Shown here one piece after another: positions 1 to 10,910 of a DNA stretch of 64,000 nucleotides; positions within the stretch are counted from its first letter, which is position 1; each line of letters starts with the position of its first letter. Made by a program: the position numbers and the translations under genes. The notes below the pieces were generated by a model. The model saw only the letters and a program-made list of their open reading frames with translations, ran no database searches and was not told the DNA's origin. Source of the DNA: Polytrichum commune (taxonomy: Eukaryota; Streptophyta; Polytrichopsida; Polytrichales; Polytrichaceae); assembly GCA_950295325.1 (NCBI GenBank), contig OX485807.1:31155666-31219665 (forward strand), written 5' to 3'.

Positions 1-1042
1 TGAGTAGGACGAAAATCCATACTGGTACGACTAAATTTCGGAAAGAGATGCACTTTCCATATCAAGAGGAACTCCTCCTATTGCCCATGACCAACAATTA
101 ACCCTAGTGTGGACATGGTATAAGTGTTAATTCTCATAAAATCAACGTTTGGGACCAAACCCATGATTTTGTTTGCTTGACTTTCCAACTCACTCTAATA
201 ATCATGTCCATATTAATTGCTAATTGCATGTACTTAAAGAAGTGGGCTAAAAAAAAAATTAATTAAAAAAAAAAAACCATTAAAGACCCATCTACCTTAT
301 TATGTTGGAAAGATGAGAAACACCCTCGTATGCAATACTTTCCTCTCTCCCAGTGTCGCCAATTTACATGATTGCAAGCCAAATGAGTTGCGGTTCAATT
401 TCTTGAAGTAGTGCCCAAACAACTAAGTGGATCAGTGAATGGAGAGAACCAACCGCTAGTTACAGATTAAGCGGTTGAGTTGGAAAAAATAACTGGTTGG
501 AGTTCAAGACTTCAGGAAAACTACACATCAATTAAGAGAAATCTATGGAATATACTTCAAATCAATCAAGAAAAACGGAAAGATCATAATTTATGTAACC
601 AGTTGGACTTTGAAACACAAGGATTTTGACTGATTATGCCCCAAAATCTCCCCAATCACTGAAGAAGATGTCTGATGTTCATGATCATAACTATTCCTCA
701 AATCCTTCCTCAATACAACACCAAATATCCTTCAACATAAAATGATAATTATATTTTTCCAAGGAGCCCGACAATATCCTTGGGGCTCGCCACTGCATGC
801 AACTGCCATCTAAATTAGAGGTGCCATCACACCCCCCCCCCCTTTAAATAAGTTAAGCAGGTGTTATTTGGTTCGGTTTTTCTTGTTCTCCATTTTCTGT
901 TGATTAGATTTATGTCTTCAAATTTGCGATGCGTTGGCAAATCTATGATGAAACATCAACAACAAGCATGTCGAAAGTTTGAAACCTCCCCTAAACTATA
1001 CAGTCTATACTCAATATTGTACTTTGTGTCATATGGCATTTT
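1..1042. other. Intergenic, diverged dispersed repeats
   Basis: No gene seen. Bases 1-130 resemble 8700-8830 (shared 'tatcaagaggaactcct' and 'tagtgtggacatggtataag'). Bases 410-660 resemble 35640-35880 ('ctagttacagat', 'ttcaagactt', 'atctcccca'). Bases 855-950 resemble 51560-51660 ('gtgttatttggttc'). These look like old dispersed repeat copies of unknown class. A C-run lies at about 831-842. Confidence 0.5.
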
Positions 1043-1542
1043 AGGGCCACTTCACATGAGAGCCAAGAGCCGTGACCATGAAATTGTGAGAGCTCAAAAG
1101 AAAGTGTCCAAAGGTTGTCCCAAGACACCTCCAAAATCATGTAGTTTGGTAACGGACCCTCGAGTGTAGTGTGAAGTCATATGTAACCGGACCCTCGATC
1201 AAATGCTAGTCCAAGAACTTAAATTCATGCAGGTCCTCACACATGATAAAATAAAATAAATTAACAGTTATGAGCATTGAAAGTGCCATGATCTCCTGGT
1301 TTTGTGTTAAGCCTACCTCCAAGAGGCGGTTTTTGAAAATAATCCAAGTGACCATGAAACACGATCCATTCGATGCCACATAAGAATCCATGTAGACTTT
1401 ACATCCATCTTGCATTCACAAACTATGTTGGTCCCTCAAGCATAGTGTGAAGCGAACTTGGACCGGCTCTGCCTTTTCCACCAATGAGAGTGCTTCAAGT
1501 GGCATAGTCACGGGCTCTCAGTCTCGTGTGTGAAGTGGTCCT
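1043..1542. mobile_element. MITE of the AGGGCCACTTCACA family
   Basis: The left end reads AGGGCCACTTCACATGAGAG and the right end is the near inverted complement (CTCGTGTGTGAAGTGGTCCT), giving a non-autonomous element of about 500 bp. The inverted match extends a few T/A bases beyond both ends, so the exact border is uncertain and no target duplication was found. It has no coding capacity. Its interior matches the copy at 35199-35604 (the 'tctcc(t/c)ggttttgtgtta' block) and its left part matches 9489-9773. Confidence 0.65.
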
Positions 1543-2313
1543 AAAACCCTGTGCAGTGAAAATTGAGCTTACTGGCATCCCTCTTTATTAAACCATGGTT
1601 TGGTCACACAAGACAGAGTTGTATTATCCAAATGTTGCATTCTGACGTTTGGGCCTCAAATGTCGTACTATATATCGAGGTTTTAAAAGAAATTTGCCCT
1701 ATTTCAATCTATATAGTCATTTCATATACATAATGAAGAGACGTAAGTACAAAAGAACACTTGTATCAAAGAAATATGCTCTCAACATTTTTTAATGTCT
1801 CCCAATGTGTGCTGCATCATTCCCTAAGATTTTCATGCATGTTCCAAAGTACTCCAACCCTATGTCTTTAATACGACACTTGGTAATATGACAACCTCGA
1901 TATAATAACACAATTTTTATAAACCGAACTTTCTAGTTAAAATCTACCTCTATAATACAACTATGACATTGTTAATACAACACTCATGGCCCCCCAAAAT
2001 GTCATATTATAGTGGTAATAAATGTATATATGATAGGTCCCATGCATGTATAAGTGCTGAGTTGATATTGACTATATGTAACTTTCACATATGAAATGTG
2101 GATATAAGAAACTTTAATGTAAAATGATGTTAAAACATGGGAACTAAGGAAACTAGGTTGTCTATCTTAAAACCTAATCAAAATACTCATAAGCTTTTAT
2201 CTCTTTCGCAATAGTTTTTCACCTAAACCCTAAACCAAGGTGCGCAATTTGTTGTCGATTGTATTTCTACCTCCTAGTTGCACAAAGGTGGTGCAATCAC
2301 TTGACCAAGGTAT
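1543..2313. other. Intergenic, nothing recognised
   Basis: AT-rich non-coding sequence. No ORF, RNA gene or repeat boundary that I can support. Confidence 0.4.
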
Positions 2314-2556
2314 AATTGAACCTTATGGCGGGCCACCAGTGTCCCAAATACATCGGAGCCTCCTTAATGATTGGTTTTGTAATTATAAGTGATCGAAAAT
2401 AGGAACCAACTTCGAACATCAGAGCATGTTCAAGACGTCAAGTTAATCTCAATGCCGCTTTGATCGCCTTCAACCGACCATTTTTGACGTTGACACGGGC
2501 TTTAGGGTTTAACTGGTGTATTAAGGGACACGTGTGTCCCGCCATAAGGCTCAATT
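2314..2556. mobile_element. MITE with AATTGA(A/G)CCTTATGGCGGG ends
   Basis: About 31 bp at the left (AATTGAACCTTATGGCGGGC, then CACCAGTGTCCC) are the imperfect inverted complement of the right end (GGGACACGTGTGTCCCGCCATAAGGCTCAATT). The element is about 243 bp, non-coding, and could fold into a hairpin. No convincing target duplication was seen, so the superfamily is left open. Confidence 0.6.
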
Positions 2557-3571
2557 GTTGCCTTCAAATTGTGATACAAATCCAAAGTTGCTCAAGTGGG
2601 TATTATCGCAATTTAATTCATATCCGCAACAAGATTTGAAAAAGGTTGTACCCAATATTAAACAAACATTTTTTCTGGAGCTATAAGGGTTGGATAGATA
2701 TGGGTCCTCACATTATCTGAAGAAGTTGGAGAAAATCATGACTTTTTCCACTTGATTGGACTGCGTACTTTGTTATTGGCGATCAACGAGAAAAATGGAG
2801 ACGTGAATGGAGACTGTCCAAGCAGTTTGAAGGTTTGGCACTCCTCACATCAAAATTGTAGTTTGGACAAAGATGAGATGCCATTTGAAGATGATCCGAC
2901 AACGGAAGGTGGAGACATCATTGAAGTTGAATATTGCATGTCAAAGTTGGTTGATATGGCCTTGGGACAAAGAATATAAACCACCTAGTTATGACCTTAT
3001 TGCAGAGCCCTTGATCTCTTTGGATGTTGATGAGAGACCTCCACCTAATGTGAAACTAGCACATGCTCAACATCATGCTCGATTGTTAGCTACATTTTTT
3101 TTTATGAACAACCCATTAGAGTTCACTCCTGCAAACGCAATGGAATTGCATGCATATCGGAGAAGCTCAGTAGGATATATATTGCTAAATTTGTAGTGAC
3201 AAAATCAACGGACTATTGATTCCTTCTCCAAGTCCACATAGATTTCATGAGAAACAATTACATAGTTGTAAAAACGTTTGGAAGAATATTAATTTTCTAT
3301 ATGTGGAAAAATATCCAACGTGTGTTTTCATGAAGTACCTCGTTATTATGACAAAGAGGTCCAGTTTGTCTTCGTATTGAATATGCGACACCTCAGTAAC
3401 GATGGTGTTTTCGTTTCCCAAATGGGTCATATGAAAGAGGTAAGATTGTGGTCACATATGAATCTTGAAATACATGTGGATCCCATCACTTATGTACATG
3501 ATTCGCCTCTATCATATGACAAATCGGACATTGAAAATGTTGTATTTACAAGCATCGTAGTTGTTGTATAA
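2557..3571. other. Intergenic with decayed coding-like stretch
   Basis: Between about 2750 and 3570 the plus strand has several overlapping short open frames (2752-2979, 2873-3196, 3320-3571) with a protein-like composition, such as a WLIWPWDKEYKPPSYDL segment near 2960-3010. No single frame persists and I recognise no domain. It may be a decayed transposon gene into whose end the Harbinger element at 3572 inserted. Confidence 0.25.
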
Positions 3572-5018
3572 GAGCATCCGCACCCCTGCTCTCCATACTC
3601 GGCCGCACTGACTTTTGGCAGGCCTGGGCATGAAGGACCCCCCCCCCCACCGCAACCCGGGCAACGACTCTTTGAAGAGCGGGCTCGTCCAAATACTCCC
3701 CTGTCGCGCCATTTTGTAGAGTCTGTGAGTTTTCTATGCGCGCCCAAAAGCATGGTGTTTTTTGGGAGATTTTTTTTTAAAGTGTTGTTTGAAGTGTTTT
3801 TTGGCGCGATGGCAGGTTGTGGGCATCCGCAGTCGGTGCAGCGAGGCCGTGGTCACGGTGGTGCGCGTCGAGGACGTGATCCTTTTGCAGCATAAGACTT
3901 CCACATTGGGGTTCCTGGTTCGCAACAATACGATGAAGTCGAGTTCGAAGGTGTGCAGCGAGGGAGGCCGGCGCCGTGAGTAGACTTCTCTCATGATCAG
4001 TCTCGGCGAGTTGGTTGCGGCCACAGCCGGGGAGCTTCATATATTGCAGGAATCAGGTGCACCTGTTCGTGATTGTGGACCGGGTGGAGCTGCAACATTG
4101 GCAGAGGTCAATGATTGAGCCACAACAGCGACTTGGCAAGATTCGACCGGGCCAACAGGCCCTCAATCACAGGTGAGTGATTATCTAGTCCTCCAACACC
4201 TTCTTCGTCATCAATTATCATATTGTGCAAAATACAACATGTGAACATGATGTTTGATATCACATCCATGCTCCAATGGCGGCACGGGTTTCGAATTATC
4301 GCGAAATGGGCCCGCAACACACCAAAACATCTCTCAACATCCTTGCGCACAACCTCTTGTCTTTCTGCAAAATAGTTGCGCCTCTCATCTTGCAACTGAT
4401 GGATGCTGTGCACGAAACAAGACCACTCAGAATATATACCATCCGTGAGAAGATAATACCGATCATACTGACACCTGTTAACCTTGAACTGCATGTCACG
4501 AGCTTCGCTAGTCAACATGTTGTGGATGAGCGGTGACCGATCCAACACGTTCAAGTCGTTGTTGGAACCCGGCAATCCAAAAAACGCATGCCATATGTGC
4601 AATCCACCATCCGCCACGGCCTCCAAAATAATGGATTTTTTCCCATCTTTGTCACCAAAATCCCCATGCCAAGCCACCGGGCAATTCTTCCACTCGTAAT
4701 GCATGCAATCAAATGAGGCAAACATCCCTGGAAAGCCACGATTAGCATTAATTGCCATTTGTTTATCAAAACCAGCACGTGTAGGTTGCCTCATATGATA
4801 AGCCTCAAACTCAGCCCTAATTGCAAGGCAAAATCGCTTCATAGATCTCATCGTGGTGGTTTCACTAGTCCTGCAATATTCGTCTGTAGCATCAGCACAC
4901 AACCCGTAACATAACATCCTCAAAGCTCTTAGGGTTGTCCCCTCATCATAAGACCATTGTAGAGCCCTCTACCGGCCCTTTGCTGAGTGGTGGATTCAGA
5001 GCAAGGGTGCAGATGCTC
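3572..5018. mobile_element. PIF/Harbinger DNA transposon, internally reduced
   Basis: The element is 1447 bp. The left end starts GAGCATCCGCACCCCTGCTC and the right end is its near inverted complement (GAGCAAGGGTGCAGATGCTC). It is flanked by TAA at 3569-3571 and 5019-5021, the 3-bp target duplication typical of PIF/Harbinger. Inside is a partial DDE transposase on the minus strand (4108-4968). The second Myb/SANT-like ORF of complete PIF/Harbinger elements was not found, so the copy is probably non-autonomous. Confidence 0.88.
4108..4968 (-). pseudogene. Partial PIF/Harbinger DDE transposase (HARBI1/ALP1-like)
   Basis: Catalytic part of a Harbinger-type transposase (DDE_Tnp_4 family), which would cut and rejoin element ends in the nucleus. 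The open frame is about 286 codons. It shows the first catalytic Asp region (FASFDCMHYEWKNCP), the GLPGSNNDLNVLDRSPL block, the second Asp in YYLLTDGIY and the Glu in RKDVERCFGVL, followed by CCILHNMII. Family members are usually 350-450 residues. Here the frame opens directly after a TAG at 4969-4971, so the N-terminal DNA-binding part is missing and no good start codon fits; the first in-frame ATG is near 4917. It lies wholly inside the TIR-bounded element. The catalytic core has no internal stop, which suggests fairly recent loss. Confidence 0.85.
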
Positions 5019-6243
5019 TAAAGGTATAGTAACACTAGAAAGTTTGGTTGATGGGAAATGCGTGTGTAGTCGAGGTGTCGTAGAATGGAGGTTTGGTTAA
5101 TTTGGTTGATTAGGCTGTATATAAAAGTCGCATCCAATTGAGCTCAAATGGAAGTCAAATTCAGCAGACCTCCAGCTGCCTCTAACCTCATTTCCAGCTC
5201 ACATTGCCACACATCTAGAGCCTCAACTGCCCAGCCCCTACTTTATACATAATTAAAGTCAAGCTCCCTTTTCAATCTAACTCCATCCCATTAATTATTA
5301 AGTTCTTAAGAGCGGTCTCTAAAGTCTCCCGGTGGAATTATGGTCGAGCTGGCTCAAAGGTGAAAGTAACGCATGTGGAGCGAGCATATATACCTCTCAA
5401 CTTCTCAACCATCCAATGTAAAGCCTTGAAATAGTATGTAGCTCACAATGAGTTGTAAACATCCCAAAATAGTTTAGTCCGAGTGATTTGAATTTAGAAA
5501 GGGGTGAGTGGCCAACAAATCTAGAAAGGGGGTCCGGTTTTTATGTTGGGTGGCTAAGACTCTAAGAGGTACATTCATATGCGATAATTCTCTCTCCTAA
5601 ATTTGGGAGCTTATGCATAAGTCACTCATCTTCTCTCAAGGCTTGAATTAACATGTTATGTACACTCTAAGCTCTGCAATATCAACCTCTTTAATGTCAC
5701 TCCTTCTCTTGTATTCCGAAACCCTACAAAACGGATGTTCTCAGTTTTAAATCTCACTCCTTATTGTCATATTATCCTTCCATATAACATGTAATTATTG
5801 TTTCTCAAGTCCACCTCACTTGTTGGTTTGCCTTTGCAAGATGAACATCACTCAAGTTGAGTGTTGTTCATTTTGCAAAGGTAGTCCACTGTAAGTGGGA
5901 AATGATTCTCATGAAATTCCCACAAATCATGGCACTAGGGGAGCAACACCCTACTGTTGAGTAGTGTTCAGGAAGATTTCTAGGAATAATCGATCAAAAT
6001 CTTAGTATTTCCAAATCCAACCAATTACATGAGGTGATCTTTCAATTTTCTTCATTAATTTGAGGTATATTCCATAGATTCTTCCAGAATGATGGGTAAT
6101 TCTCCTAAAGTCTTGAACTTCAACTTGTAAAACTTGATTGATTCCATAACATGGATGTGGGGAATATCCGGGAACATTCTATGAAATATTGTCGGTCCCA
6201 CATAGCATTGTTATGGATCTGAATAATGTTATGTCATCTATAA
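5019..6243. other. Intergenic, repeat remnants
   Basis: No gene. Around 5560-5600 'gaggtacattcatatgcgataa' resembles the 47840/48270/49040 repeat family. Around 6060-6150 the minus strand resembles 480-560 ('gttcaagact', 'atctatggaatata'). Confidence 0.4.
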
Positions 6244-6551
6244 CTACACTAAATATGATCATATTTAGTGTCAACAATTCTAATTCCTTGTGCAACACCA
6301 ATTGTAAACCATGGCATAGTGTCACCCACACTAAATGTGAATCCAACATTAATTGTCATTCCTTGTAAAAGAACTGGCAGATTACAAATTTACAAGTTGG
6401 TGACGAGAGAAGGTAGGGTTTTGGCCAATGAAACAAACTCACCCATCATCCATGAAAACATTATGTTCACTTATTCATAAGAAATGTCATCTGAAAAGTT
6501 GCCATAGTGACATAAAATACCATATGACACTAAATATCATATTTAGTGTAG
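6244..6551. mobile_element. MITE with CTACACTAAATATGAT ends (copy 1)
   Basis: A 308-bp non-coding element with ends CTACACTAAATATGAT and its exact inverted complement. Each end is itself palindromic (ACTAAATATGATCATATTTAGT). It is related to 7959-8290. The target duplication is unclear. Confidence 0.7.
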
Positions 6552-7005
6552 CAGGCGGTTCTCCCCGTTCATTGGTGCTTAGTATTGCACTTTAGTCTAT
6601 AATGAGGTTCTACCTAGGTCACTTACCTTACCTATCCAAAAACCCTCCAATGGTTCTGAGAACAAGTCTGGGCATTTCGTTAAAACTTTATACCCTCCTC
6701 AGCCTTCAGCAGTTGACAAAGAGGCCAGGCCCCCCACCCACCTGGCCAGTCAGCACCACTTCCTGCCAATCAGTTCCACTATCTACATATGACTGTAGGC
6801 TGATAATGCAGGCTGGGTGGACAAAAAAATATAATATAAATATTATACTTAATATTATACTTAAACTTATATTTTTGAAAATTTAAGGGCCAGATGACCT
6901 AAATGAACGAAAAAGTATTTATTATCGAAATGTTTCAATTTTAAGAAATCCGGTGTGTTAGAAAGCTCAACCCATAATCATGAATGAATGAAAGAAAATC
7001 AGTTA

Positions 7006-7489
7006 CAGTAGCCTCCCGCCTAAGTACGCAACTTGAACCTGGGAGGATTGTGCGTACTTAGCTGGTAGGTGCGCACTTTAGGGTTTAGGGTTCCTAATCG
7101 CTTGATTCGGCTGCAATGTCGAAGAAACCGAATGGGAAACGCCTCAATGAGTCCCAACGATGTGAGATCATAGCGAAGCTGAGCAAGACGGATTCGAGTC
7201 ACTTTATAAGCAAGTGGTTGATATAGAGAGGATCAGTTGCTCTGCTCTGAAGTTCGATAAGAGGCTGAGGAAACATTTGATGATCTTAGAAAGTTGTTTG
7301 AATCGTTTCAAAGTAAGGTCTGGGTTGTCACCTTGAAAGCCAAATGCAAGAATCTTCAAAACTTGCGCCAAATGACAATCCATGACATGTTGAACTAAAT
7401 ATACATGAACCCTATTTTTTCGGGAAAATAATGCGTACTTTACCGGGATGCGTACTTAAACGGGTGCGTACTTAGGCGGGAGGCTACTG
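7006..7489. mobile_element. Tc1/mariner (pogo-like) non-autonomous element
   Basis: Perfect 25-bp TIRs (starting CAGTAGCCTCCCGCCTAAGT) bound 484 bp and are flanked by TA on both sides (7004-7005 and 7490-7491), the Tc1/mariner target duplication. CAGTAG... termini are typical of pogo/Tigger-type elements. The interior encodes a short remnant of a CENP-B-type N-terminal helix-turn-helix (7116-7226), which supports the pogo assignment. Two further 'gcgtactta' motifs near the right end look like subterminal repeats. Confidence 0.82.
7116..7226 (+). pseudogene. Remnant of pogo transposase N-terminal HTH (CENP-B-N-like)
   Basis: A 36-codon frame from ATG to TAG. It contains KRLNESQRCEIIAKLSK, which resembles the opening helix of CENP-B-N/psq domains (pattern K-R-L-T-x-x-Q-[KR]-x-E-I-I). 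The frame is then lost; a continuation in another frame reads DIERISCSALKFDKRL. The rest of the transposase is absent. It is a decayed coding remnant inside a TA-flanked TIR element. Confidence 0.6.
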
Positions 7490-7958
7490 TACAGTACATG
7501 GATTTGTATATAGAAGATGGTATGTGCCTAGTTGAACAACTATACACATAATGCTATTTGCCCTAATTGTTCAAAAATCTTTTTACGGACTGCCTAAACC
7601 AGGTTTTGAAGTTAATTGATTGGTATGCAAAATCTGCCTAACCTGCGATACCAGGTGCCAGATTCACGTTCAGATGATTATTATTATTATGATTATGATT
7701 GTGTTTTGAAAATCTGTGTCCTGGGACATGTGTGCAGCCTGTGTTAGCATCCTGGGAGGTGCCTGAAAAATGTGCGCGAAAAGCCTCTGTCGTGTTGCTC
7801 ATCAATCATGGCTGCCTCCCTGGATTGCTCTGTGCACCATTATTTCTTGCAAACCTTTTGGGCCTCACATTTAACGAACCTGGTCAAACCACCACCATCG
7901 CCACCATGAACTAACTTCTATATGTACCTGGCTAGAAACAAATTTGCAAAGAAACAAC
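7490..7958. other. Intergenic spacer between two DNA elements
   Basis: No gene supported. The short plus-strand frame 7699-7914 has no recognisable motif. Confidence 0.35.
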
Positions 7959-8290
7959 AACTACACAAAATATGATATTTAGTGTTTCATGCACTAAATA
8001 GGAATGCATACACTAAATATCAATAACTCTATGAAAGTAAGTAACATGAAATGTAAACTCAAACACTAGTAAATATCAACTATGGTAATATGTGGAAGTT
8101 ACATGTTTGAATTTAGTGTTCGTAAGGATATGAGAAAAAAGGATGTAATAAGGGAGGTGGCAGTAGGGAAGGTAGCGGCACATTTATGTCTAACACTAAT
8201 TGTCAAAGAATTGAAAATTAGTGTTGGGCATGGTAGGGTGATAACAACACTAAATGTAATCAAACACTAAATATCATCTTTTGTGTAGTT
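7959..8290. mobile_element. MITE with AACTACACAAAA ends (copy 2)
   Basis: A 332-bp element. The left end (AACTACACAAAATATGATAT then TTAGTGTTT) and the inverted right end (AACTACACAAAAGATGATAT then TTAGTGTTT) differ by one base over about 29 bp. It shares the ACTAAATAT core with 6244-6551, so it is a second subfamily member. Non-coding. Confidence 0.7.
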
Positions 8291-9488
8291 AGAATCCCCA
8301 ATATTCCCTACCAATACTCAATTGTATCAATTCAACATAATATTACCTGCACTGATGGTCTAGAGTTGCATTCGTGGTGTCTATGGAAACTCATCCCTTG
8401 CCAAAGCGCCAGTCTAATGACTTATACTATTAGTTTAGAGGAGTGAAGTTGGAATGCATCGGGCCTCGATCTTGTAGGGTTTTGTTTTTGTTTTCAGTAG
8501 AGCCCCTTCGTCTCCAACGAACGAGTTTACATAGACGTCATGAACCCCAAGCCGCACTAGTGACTTCTATAAATTATACCATGCCCACACTTGGACTGGG
8601 TATTGGCCCAAAGCAATGAGAGAGTTTCCATCTTGATGAGTGTTTATATCTTGTATACTATGAAGTCAACTAGTAGTACCTTACATCCAATGAGGTTATT
8701 TTGAATAGGACAACAAATCCTTAATGATGGGAGTAAATTTTGGAACTTAGAGATTAACTTTCCCTATCAAGAGGAACTCCTCATGTTGCCAAGGAGCAAT
8801 GACTGGACCTAGTGTGGACATGGTATAAGGTCGAGGCATCTATAGTCAACCATGTTCATTTGACTGCTCACTAGGGACATGTAATGTTGACATGGATGAG
8901 ATCTATATATTTTTAGGTAAATGGAGGTATGGTTTATGTGTTGGTGGCTTGTAAGAGTTTTGACAACTGTCATAGCCAAGAACTAGCATTTAGATGACCG
9001 GTTATGGGTTATCAATCTATACATCAACTATGTGTTACCCTAAACTTACGATTCAAAATTGTAGCAATTCCTATATCCATGAAAAAAAAGAAAAAAAAAG
9101 AATACACAATATCCTCCTCGATAACATTACTCAATGTTTAACTCTTCATCTATGGGCCCTTAAATATAACAACGAGATGCTCGAAAAGCTGCACAGGGAG
9201 ACTTACATTCAAACTGAACTCACAACATCTCACTGTTATATTACGAGGGCCCACGTTGCTAAGAAATGTTATGTTGGTTTTTGTTTCTCTATGCAAGGAA
9301 AATAATCCTGAACTACTACTCCTCCTAAGCGGATTGCAAACTCTCTTATTTCATCGGTTATAGATGCCTCAACTTTAAGCCGTCTTCTACGGATGCAATT
9401 GTCAGATCCCAATACATACATACTTTGGGTTGATACACCATAACATCATACACACACACACACAAACAAACACATATAAAACTAACTA
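8291..9488. other. Intergenic with repeat remnant and CA tract
   Basis: 8700-8830 is a diverged copy of the repeat at 1-130. A short (CA)n tract lies at about 9449-9464. No gene supported. Confidence 0.4.
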
Positions 9489-9773
9489 AGGGCCACTTCA
9501 CACACGAGCCAAGAGCCGTGACCATGAAATTGTGAGAGCCCAAAAGAAAGTTTCCAAAGGCCGTCCCAACACGGCTCCAAAATCATGTAGTGTGGTCACA
9601 GACCCTCAAGTGTAGTGTGAAGTCATATACGACCGGGCCCTCAACTAAATGCTATTTCGATGAATTTCTATTCATGCGGGTCCTCACACATGATAAAATA
9701 GAATAAACCAACGGTTATGAGTGTTTGGAGTCCAATGGTCGCGGGCTCTCAGTCTCGTGTGTGAAGTGGCCCT
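9489..9773. mobile_element. 285-bp MITE, perfect 20-bp TIRs, 9-bp target duplication
   Basis: The left end AGGGCCACTTCACACACGAG is the exact inverted complement of the right end. AACTAACTA occurs on both sides (9480-9488 and 9774-9782), an apparent 9-bp target duplication of the length made by Mutator-like elements. The surrounding DNA is itself (AACT)-rich, so 8 or 9 bp cannot be told apart with certainty. No coding capacity. It is the best-preserved member of the family also at 1043, 35199 and 55110. Confidence 0.8.
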
Positions 9774-10493
9774 AACTAACTAACTAATTAACTAACTAAA
9801 CCTTCAAATGGAGCTGAGAGGCTCCTGCACTAACTTAGTTAACTTAGTGAGCAGGGAGCTGTGGAATGATTGCAGCGTGTGTCAGTGGCACAATATGCTC
9901 CTCGAACCGGAGATGCTTCGATAAGTTAAGTCCTGTACTCGTCACTTACTCTTGATTGCATAGCTGGCGTTGACGTCGATCACAAATGTGGAATCTTCTT
10001 CGTTGCCCTCCTACTTGTCATGGCAGTAGACTAGTGTTGCTGATCATATTAGTGAGGAACATGCTGATCGAGGATCACATATCATTCAGCTGCGCTTGCA
10101 GTTGGCCAACTTCCAAGCTCATGATCATCTGCTGCAGATGATCAGTGCTAGACTGGAGGTTCACCTTGATCGGTCGGTTCTTGCAGAAGGGTACTTCTGA
10201 GGATCGAGGTTGGCACAACCCAATTTATCTATCTAGTCAGAATAGCTCTGTAGACCGTTTTCATCTAGTTGCATGCAGTCTCTTGTCAGTGATATTTGTG
10301 GCATACATTACCTGTTTCATTCGATCAGCTTATCCGCTGTGCACGCAGGAGCTGGTGAAAGTCATCGCAGTGGTACTCAAAGTCTAGAGTGTTCAAGCAT
10401 AATCCTGCAATGCTGATGAGATCAAAATTGAGCTTGTAGTAACCTAGTGAAACACTAGTAAGTTGCATGAGGTTGGGTGTTGAGATATTCCAG

Positions 10494-10830
10494 ACCGGTG
10501 TGAGGATTCTTTGAGGGATGGACTTAGTGGTGATAGTGCTTACATGAACATTGTAGAGATTGATTGATTGAGGTGACGATCACTGGAGTCTTTTTGAAGT
10601 AGTCAACCCGGGGATTCTAAGTGCAATATGTAGGCTAGGCTGATCATCTCTATGATTTGCAGCAAGATCCAGCTGTAGATGTGAGAATTCGTGGGAGGAT
10701 GGAAGTGGTGGTGAATCTCATATGAACGTTGTAGAGACTGATTGACGGAGCTGATGATCACTGGAGTGAATTTGCTGCCATCCGAGGATTAATTCTTAGT
10801 ATGATCATCTCCAATATTTGCTTGCATCAT
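10494..10830. repeat. Diverged tandem duplication upstream of the GT2 gene
   Basis: Two neighbouring copies of about 170 bp (roughly 10494-10671 and 10672-10830) share 'ttgtagaga(t/c)tgattga', 'gatcactggagt', 'gattct(a)a(g)t' and 'tgatcatctc' in the same order. They lie within the few hundred bases before the GT2 start and so could hold duplicated promoter or 5'-leader sequence. Function not shown. Confidence 0.5.
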
Positions 10831-10910
10831 CATCACAAGTAGTGAGCATCGAGTGTGCATGAATTGTTTTGCTGAAGTTGCGATTGCAGATTTGCAGCCA
10901 GGCAGCTGAA

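Noticed and set aside
2752-3571. Possible plant-mobile-domain or other transposon gene
   Set aside because: Protein-like patches exist but no frame holds and no diagnostic motif could be named.
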